Source: CAMLQK01 sp964654135
Lineage (GTDB): Bacteria; Patescibacteriota; Saccharimonadia; Saccharimonadales; UBA4665
Assembly (NCBI GenBank): GCA_964654135.1
Contig: CAZZHV010000052.1
Location: forward strand, 1-5,590
DNA length: 5,590 nucleotides
Direction of reading: 5' to 3'
The notes under the pieces are model-generated. The model did not search any database, was not told where the DNA came from, and saw only the letters and a program-made list of their open reading frames with translations. Below are positions 1 to 5,497 of the stretch, piece by piece; the stretch's first letter is position 1, and every line of letters starts with the position of its first letter. Both the position numbers and the translations under genes were made by a program.

Positions 1-791
1 TCATGTCCTGCAAAACTTACTGGCACGAAGGTGGCAAATGATGAAAATTTATTGGTAACGTTTTGAATGGTTTGGTTGAGCGCTGTGGCTTCGGCGTTGA
101 GCCAATCCATCTCAGTACTACTAATGCGGCCACCCAAACAACTATTAGATAACGGATTGTAATAGCCCGTGACATACACTTTTGGTGGTGTTCCTGTGCT
201 GCGAGACTCAATAGCATAAAACATGTAATACAACTTTAGTTGGAGCGATACGAGGTAGGCATTTGCGGCTGTTGTACTCGCACTGGTTGCGCAATTAGTT
301 GCGTAGCAGGTGCGCAGAAAACCGCGCCAGTGCGCATCGTTTGCACCGGCAGTAATGGTCATGAGCTCGGGTGTGCCTTGTGCAAATGCGGCATCAAGCT
401 GCGGTGGAATATTTGGCCCACTAACACCTTGCTTGGTAAATATATCGCCAGCTGTCGCACCACTGCATGCTGTATTAATAAGCGGCAGGCTTGTAGCGCG
501 AGCGATGGTGGTCGTATAAGCTTGCGAAGATCTTCCACATTGTGTATCACGATTGGTGTTGGTAGAGGATTTTTTGAGCCCCATGCCTGCAGCTACGGAA
601 TCACCCAGCGCAGCATAGATTCTTGCATGCGAGGTATCCGACGGGGGCGTATTGGTGGCGGAGTTAACTCCTTGCCAAAGGCCAGACCAGATAGGATTAC
701 CATCTGTTGTGGCTGCAAATGCAGAGGCAGACGTGCCAAAAATAACTACCAGGCTAAGGACTGCTCCTAACAAGAATCGGCGACCGCGCAT
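1..791 (-). CDS. Secreted SGNH/GDSL-family hydrolase (3' end outside window)
   Basis: An exported esterase or lipase-like serine hydrolase, read on the minus strand as 263 codons that run off the left edge. Residues 1-26 are a classical signal peptide: basic start (RGRR), hydrophobic core, and an AFA|A cleavage site. Family blocks are visible in order: GDS at 63-65 (nucleophile Ser65), CGRSSQAY at 85-92, ACSGAT at 108-113 (oxyanion Gly111), GAND at 149-152 (Asn151), and AGH at 261-263, where His263 is the likely catalytic His at the window edge. All four S-G-N-H residues therefore appear present. Cysteines at 85, 109, 162, 167 and 218 suit disulfides in an exported enzyme. The order resembles actinobacterial SGNH esterases. 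The ATG at 791 is supported by AAGGGAG at 799-805, 7 nt upstream. The substrate cannot be told; lipid, acyl-sugar or cell-wall esters are possible. Calling it a hydrolase is secure, a precise function is not. Confidence 0.88.
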   Translation of the reverse strand, partial: MRGRRFLLGAVLSLVVIFGTSASAFAATTDGNPIWSGLWQGVNSATNTPPSDTSHARIYAALGDSVAAGMGLKKSSTNTNRDTQCGRSSQAYTTTIARATSLPLINTACSGATAGDIFTKQGVSGPNIPPQLDAAFAQGTPELMTITAGANDAHWRGFLRTCYATNCATSASTTAANAYLVSLQLKLYYMFYAIESRSTGTPPKVYVTGYYNPLSNSCLGGRISSTEMDWLNAEATALNQTIQNVTNKFSSFATFVPVSFAGH

Positions 792-865
792 TGTTTATCT
801 CCCTTATGTCATTAGTATGCATCACAATAGGCGTGTAGTCTGTAAGAATTATTACGACAATCTAC

Positions 866-893
866 ACAATATTTTTGTTCAAAAAACAATATT
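866..893. repeat. Spaced direct repeat ACAATATT, 20-bp period
   Basis: ACAATATT occurs at 866-873 and again at 886-893. The start-to-start distance is 20 bp, about two helical turns, so both copies face the same side of the DNA. The pair lies in the divergent gap between the SGNH hydrolase and the GC-rich gene, and the second copy overlaps the -35 region of the candidate rightward promoter. It could bind a dimeric regulator, but the sequence is AT-rich and chance is a real alternative. Confidence 0.35.
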
Positions 894-920
894 ATCGCAC
901 AGAAGGTTGTATGGTATGAT
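892..920 (+). promoter_or_regulatory. Candidate extended -10 promoter for the GC-rich gene
   Basis: An extended -10 element TGGTATGAT (912-920; TG, one base, then TATGAT) follows a poor -35 TTATCG (892-897) at 17 bp. Transcription would begin near 927 and give a leader of about 68 nt before the TTG start at 995. That leader would hold a short AAGG-GCGA-CCTT hairpin (947-958) and the left copy of the 15-bp inverted repeat. No convincing promoter was found for the divergent SGNH gene. Confidence 0.45.
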
Positions 921-961
921 TGCCCCAACCTTTGAGGTGGTTTATCAAGGGCGACCTTCAC

Positions 962-976
962 AACAAGTACTATCGG
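962..976 (+). repeat. Left arm of 15-bp perfect inverted repeat
   Basis: AACAAGTACTATCGG at 962-976 is the exact reverse complement of 2073-2087. The arms bracket the GC-rich gene and its downstream hairpin, a unit of 1126 bp. Flanking bases do not extend the match, and no target-site duplication is seen outside the arms. It may be a terminal inverted repeat, a recombination scar or a shared regulatory site. Confidence 0.75.
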
Positions 977-994
977 ACGAAAGAGGTGAAAGCC

Positions 995-1981
995 TTGAAT
1001 CGACGTTTGTTCCGGGCCTTTGGCTACGGTGAGGCAGCACGTGTGGTGACACACGGACTCCGACAGATCAAGCGAGGCCGACGACCTTCCATGGCATTCC
1101 GCGATGTGCGGAATCCGCAGGAGGCACTCAAGTTCGCCGCGCTGGCATGGTCCATTGAGCTCGAACTGAAGCTCAGGCGCGAACGGTCACTCTGGGGCGA
1201 ACTCGAGTACGTCGAGCCTGGCGTCTACCGCATCGACGGCAGCATCGGCAGCAGCATCGACGATGTCCTGGCCGCCGTCAAACAGCTTGCAACCTCATAC
1301 CAGACAGGTGAGGTGCAGGTCAGGGAAACTGTGATCGAGTGCGGCGACCCGCTGACGCTGGAGACGCACTTCAACAGTGTCGTGGTTCGTGTTCGTCACG
1401 ACTCCGACCTGGAGCTGCTGCACCGCGACTGGAACCGAGGCATGTCCGGCTACATCAAGGGCATCGTCGGGCCGTACCCCAAACCGCAGCTCAGCGAAGA
1501 AGAGCTGGCGAGCGACAGCCGCATCAAGGCCGAGAATGACGAGCGCTACCGCCTCCAGCAGGAGGAGTATCGCCGCAAGCAGGACGCCAAGCAGGCTGCC
1601 TTCGACGCCAAGCTGGCCGTCGCACCTCAGATGGAGGTCTCCGATGAGGAAGCCTGGGCCTCCTTCAAGGAGAAGAACGCCGACGGCGGCTACGGTGAGC
1701 GCATCATCACCTTCGCCGAGGAGTGGGCTCGTCTGATGCAGGCCGAAATGGCTGCAGGCAAGGCGCTCGCCGACGTCATGGACTCCACCTCCGGCGAGGC
1801 GGACTACGACGGCATCACCGGCTTCATGTACGGCGCGGCCGTCTCGACGCTCGCTCAGTGCTGGGTCCACGGTGACGAACTGCGTCGCACGCACAACCTC
1901 AAGTCCCAACTGGGTGACGAGGGCGAGCGCGCCAACGAAGAGGGCGGAACGCTCAACCCGGCCATCATCAACATCGGCTGA
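995..1981 (+). CDS. Hypothetical protein, GC-rich, probably acquired (phage/ICE-like)
   Basis: Not recognised. The TTG start at 995 is chosen because AAAGAGGTGA (980-989) matches the ideal Shine-Dalgarno AAGGAGGTGA at 9 of 10 bases with 5 nt spacing. The frame stays open to a TTG at 920, which lacks such a site. The product is 328 aa, soluble, with no signal peptide or membrane segment. The N-terminus is basic (Arg-rich, residues 3-30). A mixed alpha/beta-looking part follows to about 160, then a highly charged, probably helical or coiled-coil linker (166-207). The C-terminal region (235-328) looks most conserved in style: EEWARLMQ at 242-249, GITGFMYG at 273-280, W290, HGDELRR at 292-298, and GEGERANEEGG-like acidic turns before NPAIINIG. 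From memory this resembles uncharacterised phage or ICE proteins of other bacteria; no search was possible. Third codon positions are strongly G/C, unlike every neighbour, and it is the only complete gene here ending in TGA. Lateral acquisition is inferred. Confidence 0.8.
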   Translation: MNRRLFRAFGYGEAARVVTHGLRQIKRGRRPSMAFRDVRNPQEALKFAALAWSIELELKLRRERSLWGELEYVEPGVYRIDGSIGSSIDDVLAAVKQLATSYQTGEVQVRETVIECGDPLTLETHFNSVVVRVRHDSDLELLHRDWNRGMSGYIKGIVGPYPKPQLSEEELASDSRIKAENDERYRLQQEEYRRKQDAKQAAFDAKLAVAPQMEVSDEEAWASFKEKNADGGYGERIITFAEEWARLMQAEMAAGKALADVMDSTSGEADYDGITGFMYGAAVSTLAQCWVHGDELRRTHNLKSQLGDEGERANEEGGTLNPAIINIG

Positions 1982-2024
1982 CCGTCATCTGACGCGTCAC
2001 AAGGAATAGCGCAAAACGCACGAA

Positions 2025-2062
2025 GCGGGGCCGTCAGGCTATCACAGCTGGCGGCCACCCGC
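2025..2062. terminator. GC-rich hairpin after the GC-rich gene, no T-tract
   Basis: A 9-bp stem with one G-U pair forms between 2029-2037 (GGCCGTCAG) and 2048-2056 (CTGGCGGCC) around a 10-nt loop. Four more pairs (2025-2028 with 2059-2062) extend it across a 2-nt bulge. It begins 43 nt after the TGA. No T-run follows on the plus strand. Hairpin terminators without T-tracts have been described in high-GC actinobacteria, so this may be the imported gene's own terminator. It could equally be a structured RNA element. Confidence 0.5.
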
Positions 2063-2072
2063 TCCCTCATCC

Positions 2073-2087
2073 CCGATAGTACTTGTT
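2073..2087 (-). repeat. Right arm of 15-bp perfect inverted repeat
   Basis: CCGATAGTACTTGTT at 2073-2087 is the exact reverse complement of 962-976. Its outer end supplies most of the -35 hexamer (TTGTTC, 2083-2088) of the zinc-ribbon gene promoter, so it marks both the right edge of the GC-rich segment and the start of a promoter. Confidence 0.75.
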
Positions 2088-2111
2088 CCCAACACCCACG
2101 AATCTTATATA
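2083..2111 (+). promoter_or_regulatory. Promoter of the zinc-ribbon gene (leaderless)
   Basis: The -35 TTGTTC (2083-2088) and -10 TATATA (2106-2111) are separated by exactly 17 bp. Transcription should start near 2118-2119, on or next to the ATG at 2119. No Shine-Dalgarno precedes that ATG, in agreement with a leaderless mRNA. A shifted -10, TATACT at 2108-2113, would start even later and put the ATG at 2122 in play. Confidence 0.6.
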
Positions 2112-2114
2112 CTA

Positions 2115-2127
2115 GTACATGATGTAC
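2115..2127. promoter_or_regulatory. Dyad GTACAT-G-ATGTAC over the transcription and translation start
   Basis: A perfect dyad with 6-bp arms around one central G lies 3 bp after the -10 box and covers both possible start codons (2119 and 2122). The position suits an operator for a dimeric repressor, perhaps autoregulation. It is short, so chance cannot be excluded. Confidence 0.35.
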
Positions 2128-2283
2128 GATGAAGAACCTGAACTGCCATGCGTTCATAAGCTGGCATTTGATACCCAAAAACAAGCACAGGCAGCTGCGA
2201 CCGTCGCTGAGCATCAGCACGGGACAAAGCTTCGTCCCTACGTTTGTCGTTACTGTGGATTATGGCATCTCGCGAGTAACTAG
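2119..2283 (+). CDS. Small zinc-ribbon protein, 54 aa
   Basis: A 54-residue protein ending in TAG. Its C-terminal end, PYVCRYCGLWHLAS (40-53), is a C-x2-C knuckle followed by an aromatic residue and His50. This is the pattern of small phage and bacterial proteins in which a Lys/aromatic-rich helix with regularly placed Ala precedes PYxCxxCxxWHL. Here that helix is about residues 14-32 (KLAFDTQKQAQAAATVAEH). Cys11 and His13 near the N-terminus could complete a zinc site with Cys43 and Cys46; His50 is another candidate ligand. Such proteins are often taken to bind nucleic acid or to be structural adaptors; the exact role is unknown. The start is ATG 2119 or 2122, with no ribosome binding site, and the promoter spacing implies a leaderless message. 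It is separated from trehalase by 59 nt. GC content is close to the backbone, so it is probably native and not part of the GC-rich segment. Confidence 0.78.
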   Translation: MMYDEEPELPCVHKLAFDTQKQAQAAATVAEHQHGTKLRPYVCRYCGLWHLASN

Positions 2284-2291
2284 TTATTAAA

Positions 2292-2340
2292 TACTTCTAT
2301 ACCCTTGACGCAACAAGTATAGTGACCTAGGCTAGAAGTA
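2292..2340 (+). promoter_or_regulatory. Trehalase promoter region with inverted repeat
   Basis: Two overlapping promoter readings exist. One is TTGACG (2305-2310), 17 bp, TAGGCT (2328-2333), giving a start near 2340 and a nearly leaderless message. The other is TTCTAT (2295-2300), 17 bp, TATAGT (2318-2323), giving a leader of about 13 nt with a weak AGAAG site at 2334-2338. An 8-bp perfect inverted repeat, TACTTCTA (2292-2299) and TAGAAGTA (2333-2340), frames both. An inner imperfect dyad pairs TATAC-CC-TTG (2298-2307) with CAAGTATA (2314-2321). This is operator-like and could allow sugar-responsive control, which is inference. Confidence 0.5.
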
Positions 2341-2342
2341 AT

Positions 2343-3647
2343 ATGTTACAAAAAGCTAAGAAAATTGCCAGCGAAGGCAAGAGTAAACTACTACCATTTC
2401 GCAAACAACAAAATCTCACACCCGAAGATGTGCAACGGGCACGAGATTATATAAAGGCGTACTGGCCAAATCTAGAACGTTACAACCCTAAAGATACCGA
2501 TAGCCTTATTGGTGTGCCAAAGCCATATTTAGTGCCGTCATACGCCGAAGGTCACGAGTTCGACTACAACGAACTGTACTACTGGGACAGCTATTTCATG
2601 GTCCAGGGCATGCTCGACGAAGAGCACAAAGAACTGGTTATGGGCATTCTCGAAGATCTTATTAGCATCTTTAAGCGATTTAGCATTATTCCAAACGGCT
2701 CACAAATGTACTACCTGAGCCGTTCACAGCCGCCATTCTTGAGCAGTTTTATTTTTGACGTTTACACCGCTTATAATCTCGATAAATCTTGGCTCAAAGA
2801 AATGATTACTGTTGCCAAGCAAGAGTACCAGACGGTCTGGATGGGCAGCCGCAAGCCAAACGCCCGTCAAGTTTACCGTGGTTTGAGCCGCTACTACGAC
2901 TTTAACTATTTGCATGACATTGCCGAAACCGAGAGTGGCTGGGATATGACCCCTCGCTTTAACCGTCATGCGCTCAACTATTTGCCCGCCGACCTCAACG
3001 CACTTCTATTTAAGTACGAAATGGACTTTGCTCGGGCCTCCCGTATTTTTGGTGATAAGGCTGATGCTACCCGTTGGGAAGAGGCTGCCGAAGCGCGCAA
3101 GCGTACCATGGACGAACTTATGTGGGATGCTGGCCGTGGTTTGTACTATGACTTTAACTACGTCAAGGAACGTCGTGGCAATGTAAGCTCGCTAGCATCT
3201 TATTATGCAATGTGGGCCGGTATGGCCGACGGTACACAGGCTGCCGCAATGGTTAAGGCACTTAAGCGTTTCGAGCAAAAGGGTGGTTTATCTACTACTG
3301 ATAGCTTGCCGTTACAAAACTATGTTCCTGGTTCAATGCCAACACAGTGGGCTTATCCAAATGGCTGGGCTCCATTGCAATTCTTGGTTGTTAAGGGCTT
3401 GCAACGTTATGGCTATAACGAAGACGCTCGTCGTATTGCAACCAAATGGATGACCAACAATCTCAACTGGTTTAACGAACACAACGAATTCATCGAAAAG
3501 TACAACGTGGTTGCTCCTGAGAAACCACCTGCAAAGGGTGTGTACCCATCTCAGACTGGTTTTGGCTGGACAAACGCTGTCTTTGAGCGCTTTTGTCAAG
3601 AATATGTTGACGGCGACAAGAAGCACATAGGCGCTCCTCTTAACTAA
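2343..3647 (+). CDS. Cytoplasmic trehalase, GH37 family
   Basis: Hydrolyses alpha,alpha-trehalose to two glucose molecules. Both GH37 signature regions are recognisable: EFDYNELYYWDSYF at 72-85 (WD at 81-82) and QWAYPNGWAPLQ at 335-346. Compared with E. coli TreA (Asp312, Glu496), the catalytic acid corresponds to Asp201 in SGWD (198-201) and the base to Glu385 in EKYN (385-388). The late GFGWTN motif is at 406-411. At 434 aa it is shorter than E. coli TreA/TreF (roughly 550-565 aa), mainly through a short N-terminus. There is no signal peptide, so it should act on internal or imported trehalose, as TreF does. The ATG at 2343 is the only good start near the promoter. No trehalose transporter is in the window. 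The ROK kinase-like gene downstream could use the glucose. Family assignment is firm; activity is inferred from intact motifs. Confidence 0.93.
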   Translation: MLQKAKKIASEGKSKLLPFRKQQNLTPEDVQRARDYIKAYWPNLERYNPKDTDSLIGVPKPYLVPSYAEGHEFDYNELYYWDSYFMVQGMLDEEHKELVMGILEDLISIFKRFSIIPNGSQMYYLSRSQPPFLSSFIFDVYTAYNLDKSWLKEMITVAKQEYQTVWMGSRKPNARQVYRGLSRYYDFNYLHDIAETESGWDMTPRFNRHALNYLPADLNALLFKYEMDFARASRIFGDKADATRWEEAAEARKRTMDELMWDAGRGLYYDFNYVKERRGNVSSLASYYAMWAGMADGTQAAAMVKALKRFEQKGGLSTTDSLPLQNYVPGSMPTQWAYPNGWAPLQFLVVKGLQRYGYNEDARRIATKWMTNNLNWFNEHNEFIEKYNVVAPEKPPAKGVYPSQTGFGWTNAVFERFCQEYVDGDKKHIGAPLN

Positions 3648-3651
3648 TCTA

Positions 3652-3681
3652 TTGCCGCACTCGACAATAACAGCGTACAAT
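3652..3681 (+). promoter_or_regulatory. Promoter of the slipin gene
   Basis: The -35 TTGCCG (3652-3657) and -10 TACAAT (3676-3681) are 18 bp apart, just after the trehalase stop codon. A start near 3688 gives a 20-nt leader containing AAAGGGAG (3694-3701). The slipin gene can thus be transcribed independently of trehalase. Confidence 0.6.
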
Positions 3682-3707
3682 GAGGCTATCACTAAAGGGA
3701 GATGGCT

Positions 3708-4469
3708 ATGACAGCTGGCGCAATTTTTATTCTGATTGTCTTATTCTTTATCATCGTTAATGGAATTAGGATCATTAACCAATATGAACGTGGTGTAGTA
3801 TTCCGACTTGGCCGTGTGCGCGGTGGCGTTAAGGAGCCAGGCCTTCGCCTGATTATTCCGATTGTCGACCAGATGCGCAAAGTGAGCATGCAAATTGTGA
3901 CTTTACCAGTTGATTCGCAACAGATTATTACCAAGGATAACGTTTCTATCGATGTTGCTGCCGTAGCTTACTACCAAGTTACCGATCCAATTAAGGCAAT
4001 TGTCGAAATTCAGAACGTTACTTCTGCAACGTATCAGATTGCGCAAACAACTGTGCGTAACATTGTTGGTCAGAGCTCGTTGGACGAAGTCTTGAGCGAT
4101 ACAGCCAAGATTAACGAAGCTATTAAAAAGATTTTGGATGTTGCAACAGCGCAGTGGGGCGTCTACGTAAGCACCGTTGAGCTAAAGGACATTAAACTAC
4201 CAGATAGCATGCAGCGCGCTATGGCCAAACAAGCTGAAGCAGAGCGTGAAAAGCGTGCCAAGATTATCGCTGCCGAAGGTGAACAACTGAGTGCTACTAA
4301 GCTTGGTGAAGCAGCTGACATTATTGCTGCTCACCCAGTGGCGTTACAGCTCCGTAACCTCCAGGTGCTTAACGAAATTGCTGCCGAGAAGAACAGCACT
4401 ATTGTCTTCCCAGCTCAGTTTATGGACAGTATCTCGAGCCTTAAGCAATTCATGGGCAAAGAAAAGTAA
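3708..4469 (+). CDS. SPFH/stomatin-family membrane protein (slipin)
   Basis: A 253-aa band-7 protein that would sit in the cytoplasmic membrane and oligomerise into membrane microdomain scaffolds or affect nearby membrane proteins. Residues 4-20 form one N-terminal membrane segment. The slipin consensus QYERGVVFRLGR is at 25-36, followed by the GLRLIIPIVDQM turn (45-56). The SPFH beta/alpha core runs to about 165, and an Ala/Glu/Lys-rich coiled coil follows (about 168-210; QAEAEREKRAKIIAAEGE at 175-192). The C-terminus ends near VFPAQFMDS. Length is normal for bacterial slipins. The ATG at 3708 is chosen over the in-frame ATG at 3702 because AAAGGGAG ends at 3701, leaving 6 nt to 3708 and none to 3702. 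Slipins are often encoded with an NfeD-type protease or OB-fold partner; none is seen here. Family assignment is very secure; the cellular role is not. Confidence 0.94.
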   Translation: MTAGAIFILIVLFFIIVNGIRIINQYERGVVFRLGRVRGGVKEPGLRLIIPIVDQMRKVSMQIVTLPVDSQQIITKDNVSIDVAAVAYYQVTDPIKAIVEIQNVTSATYQIAQTTVRNIVGQSSLDEVLSDTAKINEAIKKILDVATAQWGVYVSTVELKDIKLPDSMQRAMAKQAEAEREKRAKIIAAEGEQLSATKLGEAADIIAAHPVALQLRNLQVLNEIAAEKNSTIVFPAQFMDSISSLKQFMGKEK

Positions 4470-4492
4470 ACTGTAGTATCCTAGTAAGCATT

Positions 4493-4536
4493 GAACTGTC
4501 GGTCTTTGGCCGACAGTTCGCGTTTGGTCCTTTTTT
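4493..4536 (+). terminator. Hairpin with displaced T-run after the slipin gene
   Basis: A perfect 10-bp stem, GAACTGTCGG (4493-4502) with CCGACAGTTC (4510-4519), closes a 7-nt loop 24 nt after the slipin stop. A run of six T follows only at 4531-4536, 11 nt beyond the stem, which is farther than in a standard intrinsic terminator. Termination is the simplest reading. An RNA-stability element or a leader structure for the ROK gene are alternatives. Confidence 0.55.
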
Positions 4537-4560
4537 ATAACCTAAATACGGAGGGGATTT

Positions 4561-5478
4561 ATGGTAAGTACTAAGGTTGAATCAGGTGTTTGTCTAGGGT
4601 TTGGGGGTACTAATGCACGGCGTGCAGTTTGTGAAGATGGTGACATTAAGGCGTTTACGTCAATCGAAACGCCCACACAACCTCGTGAGTTTTTCGGATG
4701 GATGGCGCGCCAGGTGCTGCAAGCCTCGCACGATGGACACGAGTGGCTCGTAGCGGGCTATCCAGGCCCAGTAAGCCCAGATGGCAAACTAGTAGGGCCA
4801 TTGGCTAACGTTGCAGGTATGGCTCAGCGCCGGTACGATTTGCGAGAAGAGCTAAACGCCCAAGACAGTGCTGTAGGCAAGCTTTTGGACGAGAACTTTT
4901 TGGTGCTCGGTGTTAACGATGGCAACTTGGCTGCCCAGGCTGCAGCATTGCAATTTGGTAATAATAAATACGAAAAGGTGAGTGCGCTTATTGTTGGTAC
5001 GGGTGTTGGTGCCGGTGTGGTGGCCAAGGATGTGCAGCGCGAGGGTGTATATCATGCCGACAACAGTAATCCATATGAGGTCGGCCACATGCTACTTGGC
5101 GGTAATCCCTTTGACACTTACGAGAACCGCTTCTCTGGACCAGCACTAGAGCGAGCATACGGCAATCCACGTGAGCTTGCGACTGGCCACCCGGCATGGC
5201 GTGAAGTTGGTGTTGGAGTAGGCCGCTTGGCTACGACGCTGAGCCTTATGAGTGGCGTCGAATTGGTGGTGCCTACCGGTGGTGTGGGAGCAGGCGCCTC
5301 TGACAAATACCGACCACATTTGGAAAGCTTTATGGATACATACCATGATTTTGGCAACAGTCCTCAACAGCTTTTTACTCCGGAGATTGCCTTCGTTGAT
5401 CCAGCTGCAAGCCACGAATTTGAGATGTTTGGCGCCCCTGGCGTCGTCGCAAGTCATATGGCTGTAAGCGCTGCTTAG
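4561..5478 (+). CDS. Divergent ROK-family sugar kinase-like protein
   Basis: A 305-aa protein of the ROK (repressor/ORF/kinase) type, expected to phosphorylate glucose or a similar sugar with ATP in the cytoplasm. There is no N-terminal HTH, so it is kinase-like rather than a repressor. Motifs in order: GFGGTN (13-18) for the phosphate-1 loop, GYPGPVS (66-72), VND (118-120) with Asp120 as the expected catalytic base, GTGVGAG (146-152), and EVGH (173-176). Two departures stand out. The Asp of DxGGT is Gly13 here. The C-x-C-G-x2-G-C-x-E zinc motif that normally follows ExGH is absent, replaced by about 181-198 (GNPFDTYENRFSG...) with no Cys, although the following SGPALE is kept. The start ATG 4561 has a strong GGAGGGG site at 4550-4556. 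Trehalase upstream would supply glucose. Fold assignment is good; substrate and even activity are uncertain. Confidence 0.82.
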   Translation: MVSTKVESGVCLGFGGTNARRAVCEDGDIKAFTSIETPTQPREFFGWMARQVLQASHDGHEWLVAGYPGPVSPDGKLVGPLANVAGMAQRRYDLREELNAQDSAVGKLLDENFLVLGVNDGNLAAQAAALQFGNNKYEKVSALIVGTGVGAGVVAKDVQREGVYHADNSNPYEVGHMLLGGNPFDTYENRFSGPALERAYGNPRELATGHPAWREVGVGVGRLATTLSLMSGVELVVPTGGVGAGASDKYRPHLESFMDTYHDFGNSPQQLFTPEIAFVDPAASHEFEMFGAPGVVASHMAVSAA

Positions 5479-5497
5479 ATCAAAAATACGTAAAGTA

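Noticed and set aside
240..770. Plus-strand 176-codon open frame, with a further overlapping plus-strand frame at 652-1032
   Set aside because: They lie opposite the SGNH hydrolase, which has a signal peptide, ordered motifs and a ribosome binding site. The plus-strand translations are Cys/Arg-rich and show no motif.
920..994. Earlier TTG start at 920 for the GC-rich gene
   Set aside because: It lies immediately after an in-frame TGA, inside the candidate -10 box, and has no Shine-Dalgarno. The 995 start has a nearly ideal one.
1295..1909. Minus-strand 204-codon open frame inside the GC-rich gene
   Set aside because: Long antisense frames are expected in GC-rich coding DNA. Its Val/Leu/Gly-rich translation has no recognisable features.
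924..2093. CCCAAC on both sides (924-929 and 2088-2093) as a target-site duplication of the cassette
   Set aside because: Only the right copy touches a repeat arm; the left is 32 bp away, so it is not a duplication at the insertion edges.
1855..2220. Minus-strand 121-codon frame overlapping the GC-rich gene's end and the zinc-ribbon gene; a GAGGGAG site and GTG codon lie inside it near 2055-2070
   Set aside because: It overlaps two better supported genes and crosses the strong hairpin and the repeat arm. The ribosome-site-like bases look incidental.
3702..3707. ATG at 3702 as the slipin start
   Set aside because: AAAGGGAG ends at 3701, leaving no spacing; the ATG 6 nt later has normal spacing.
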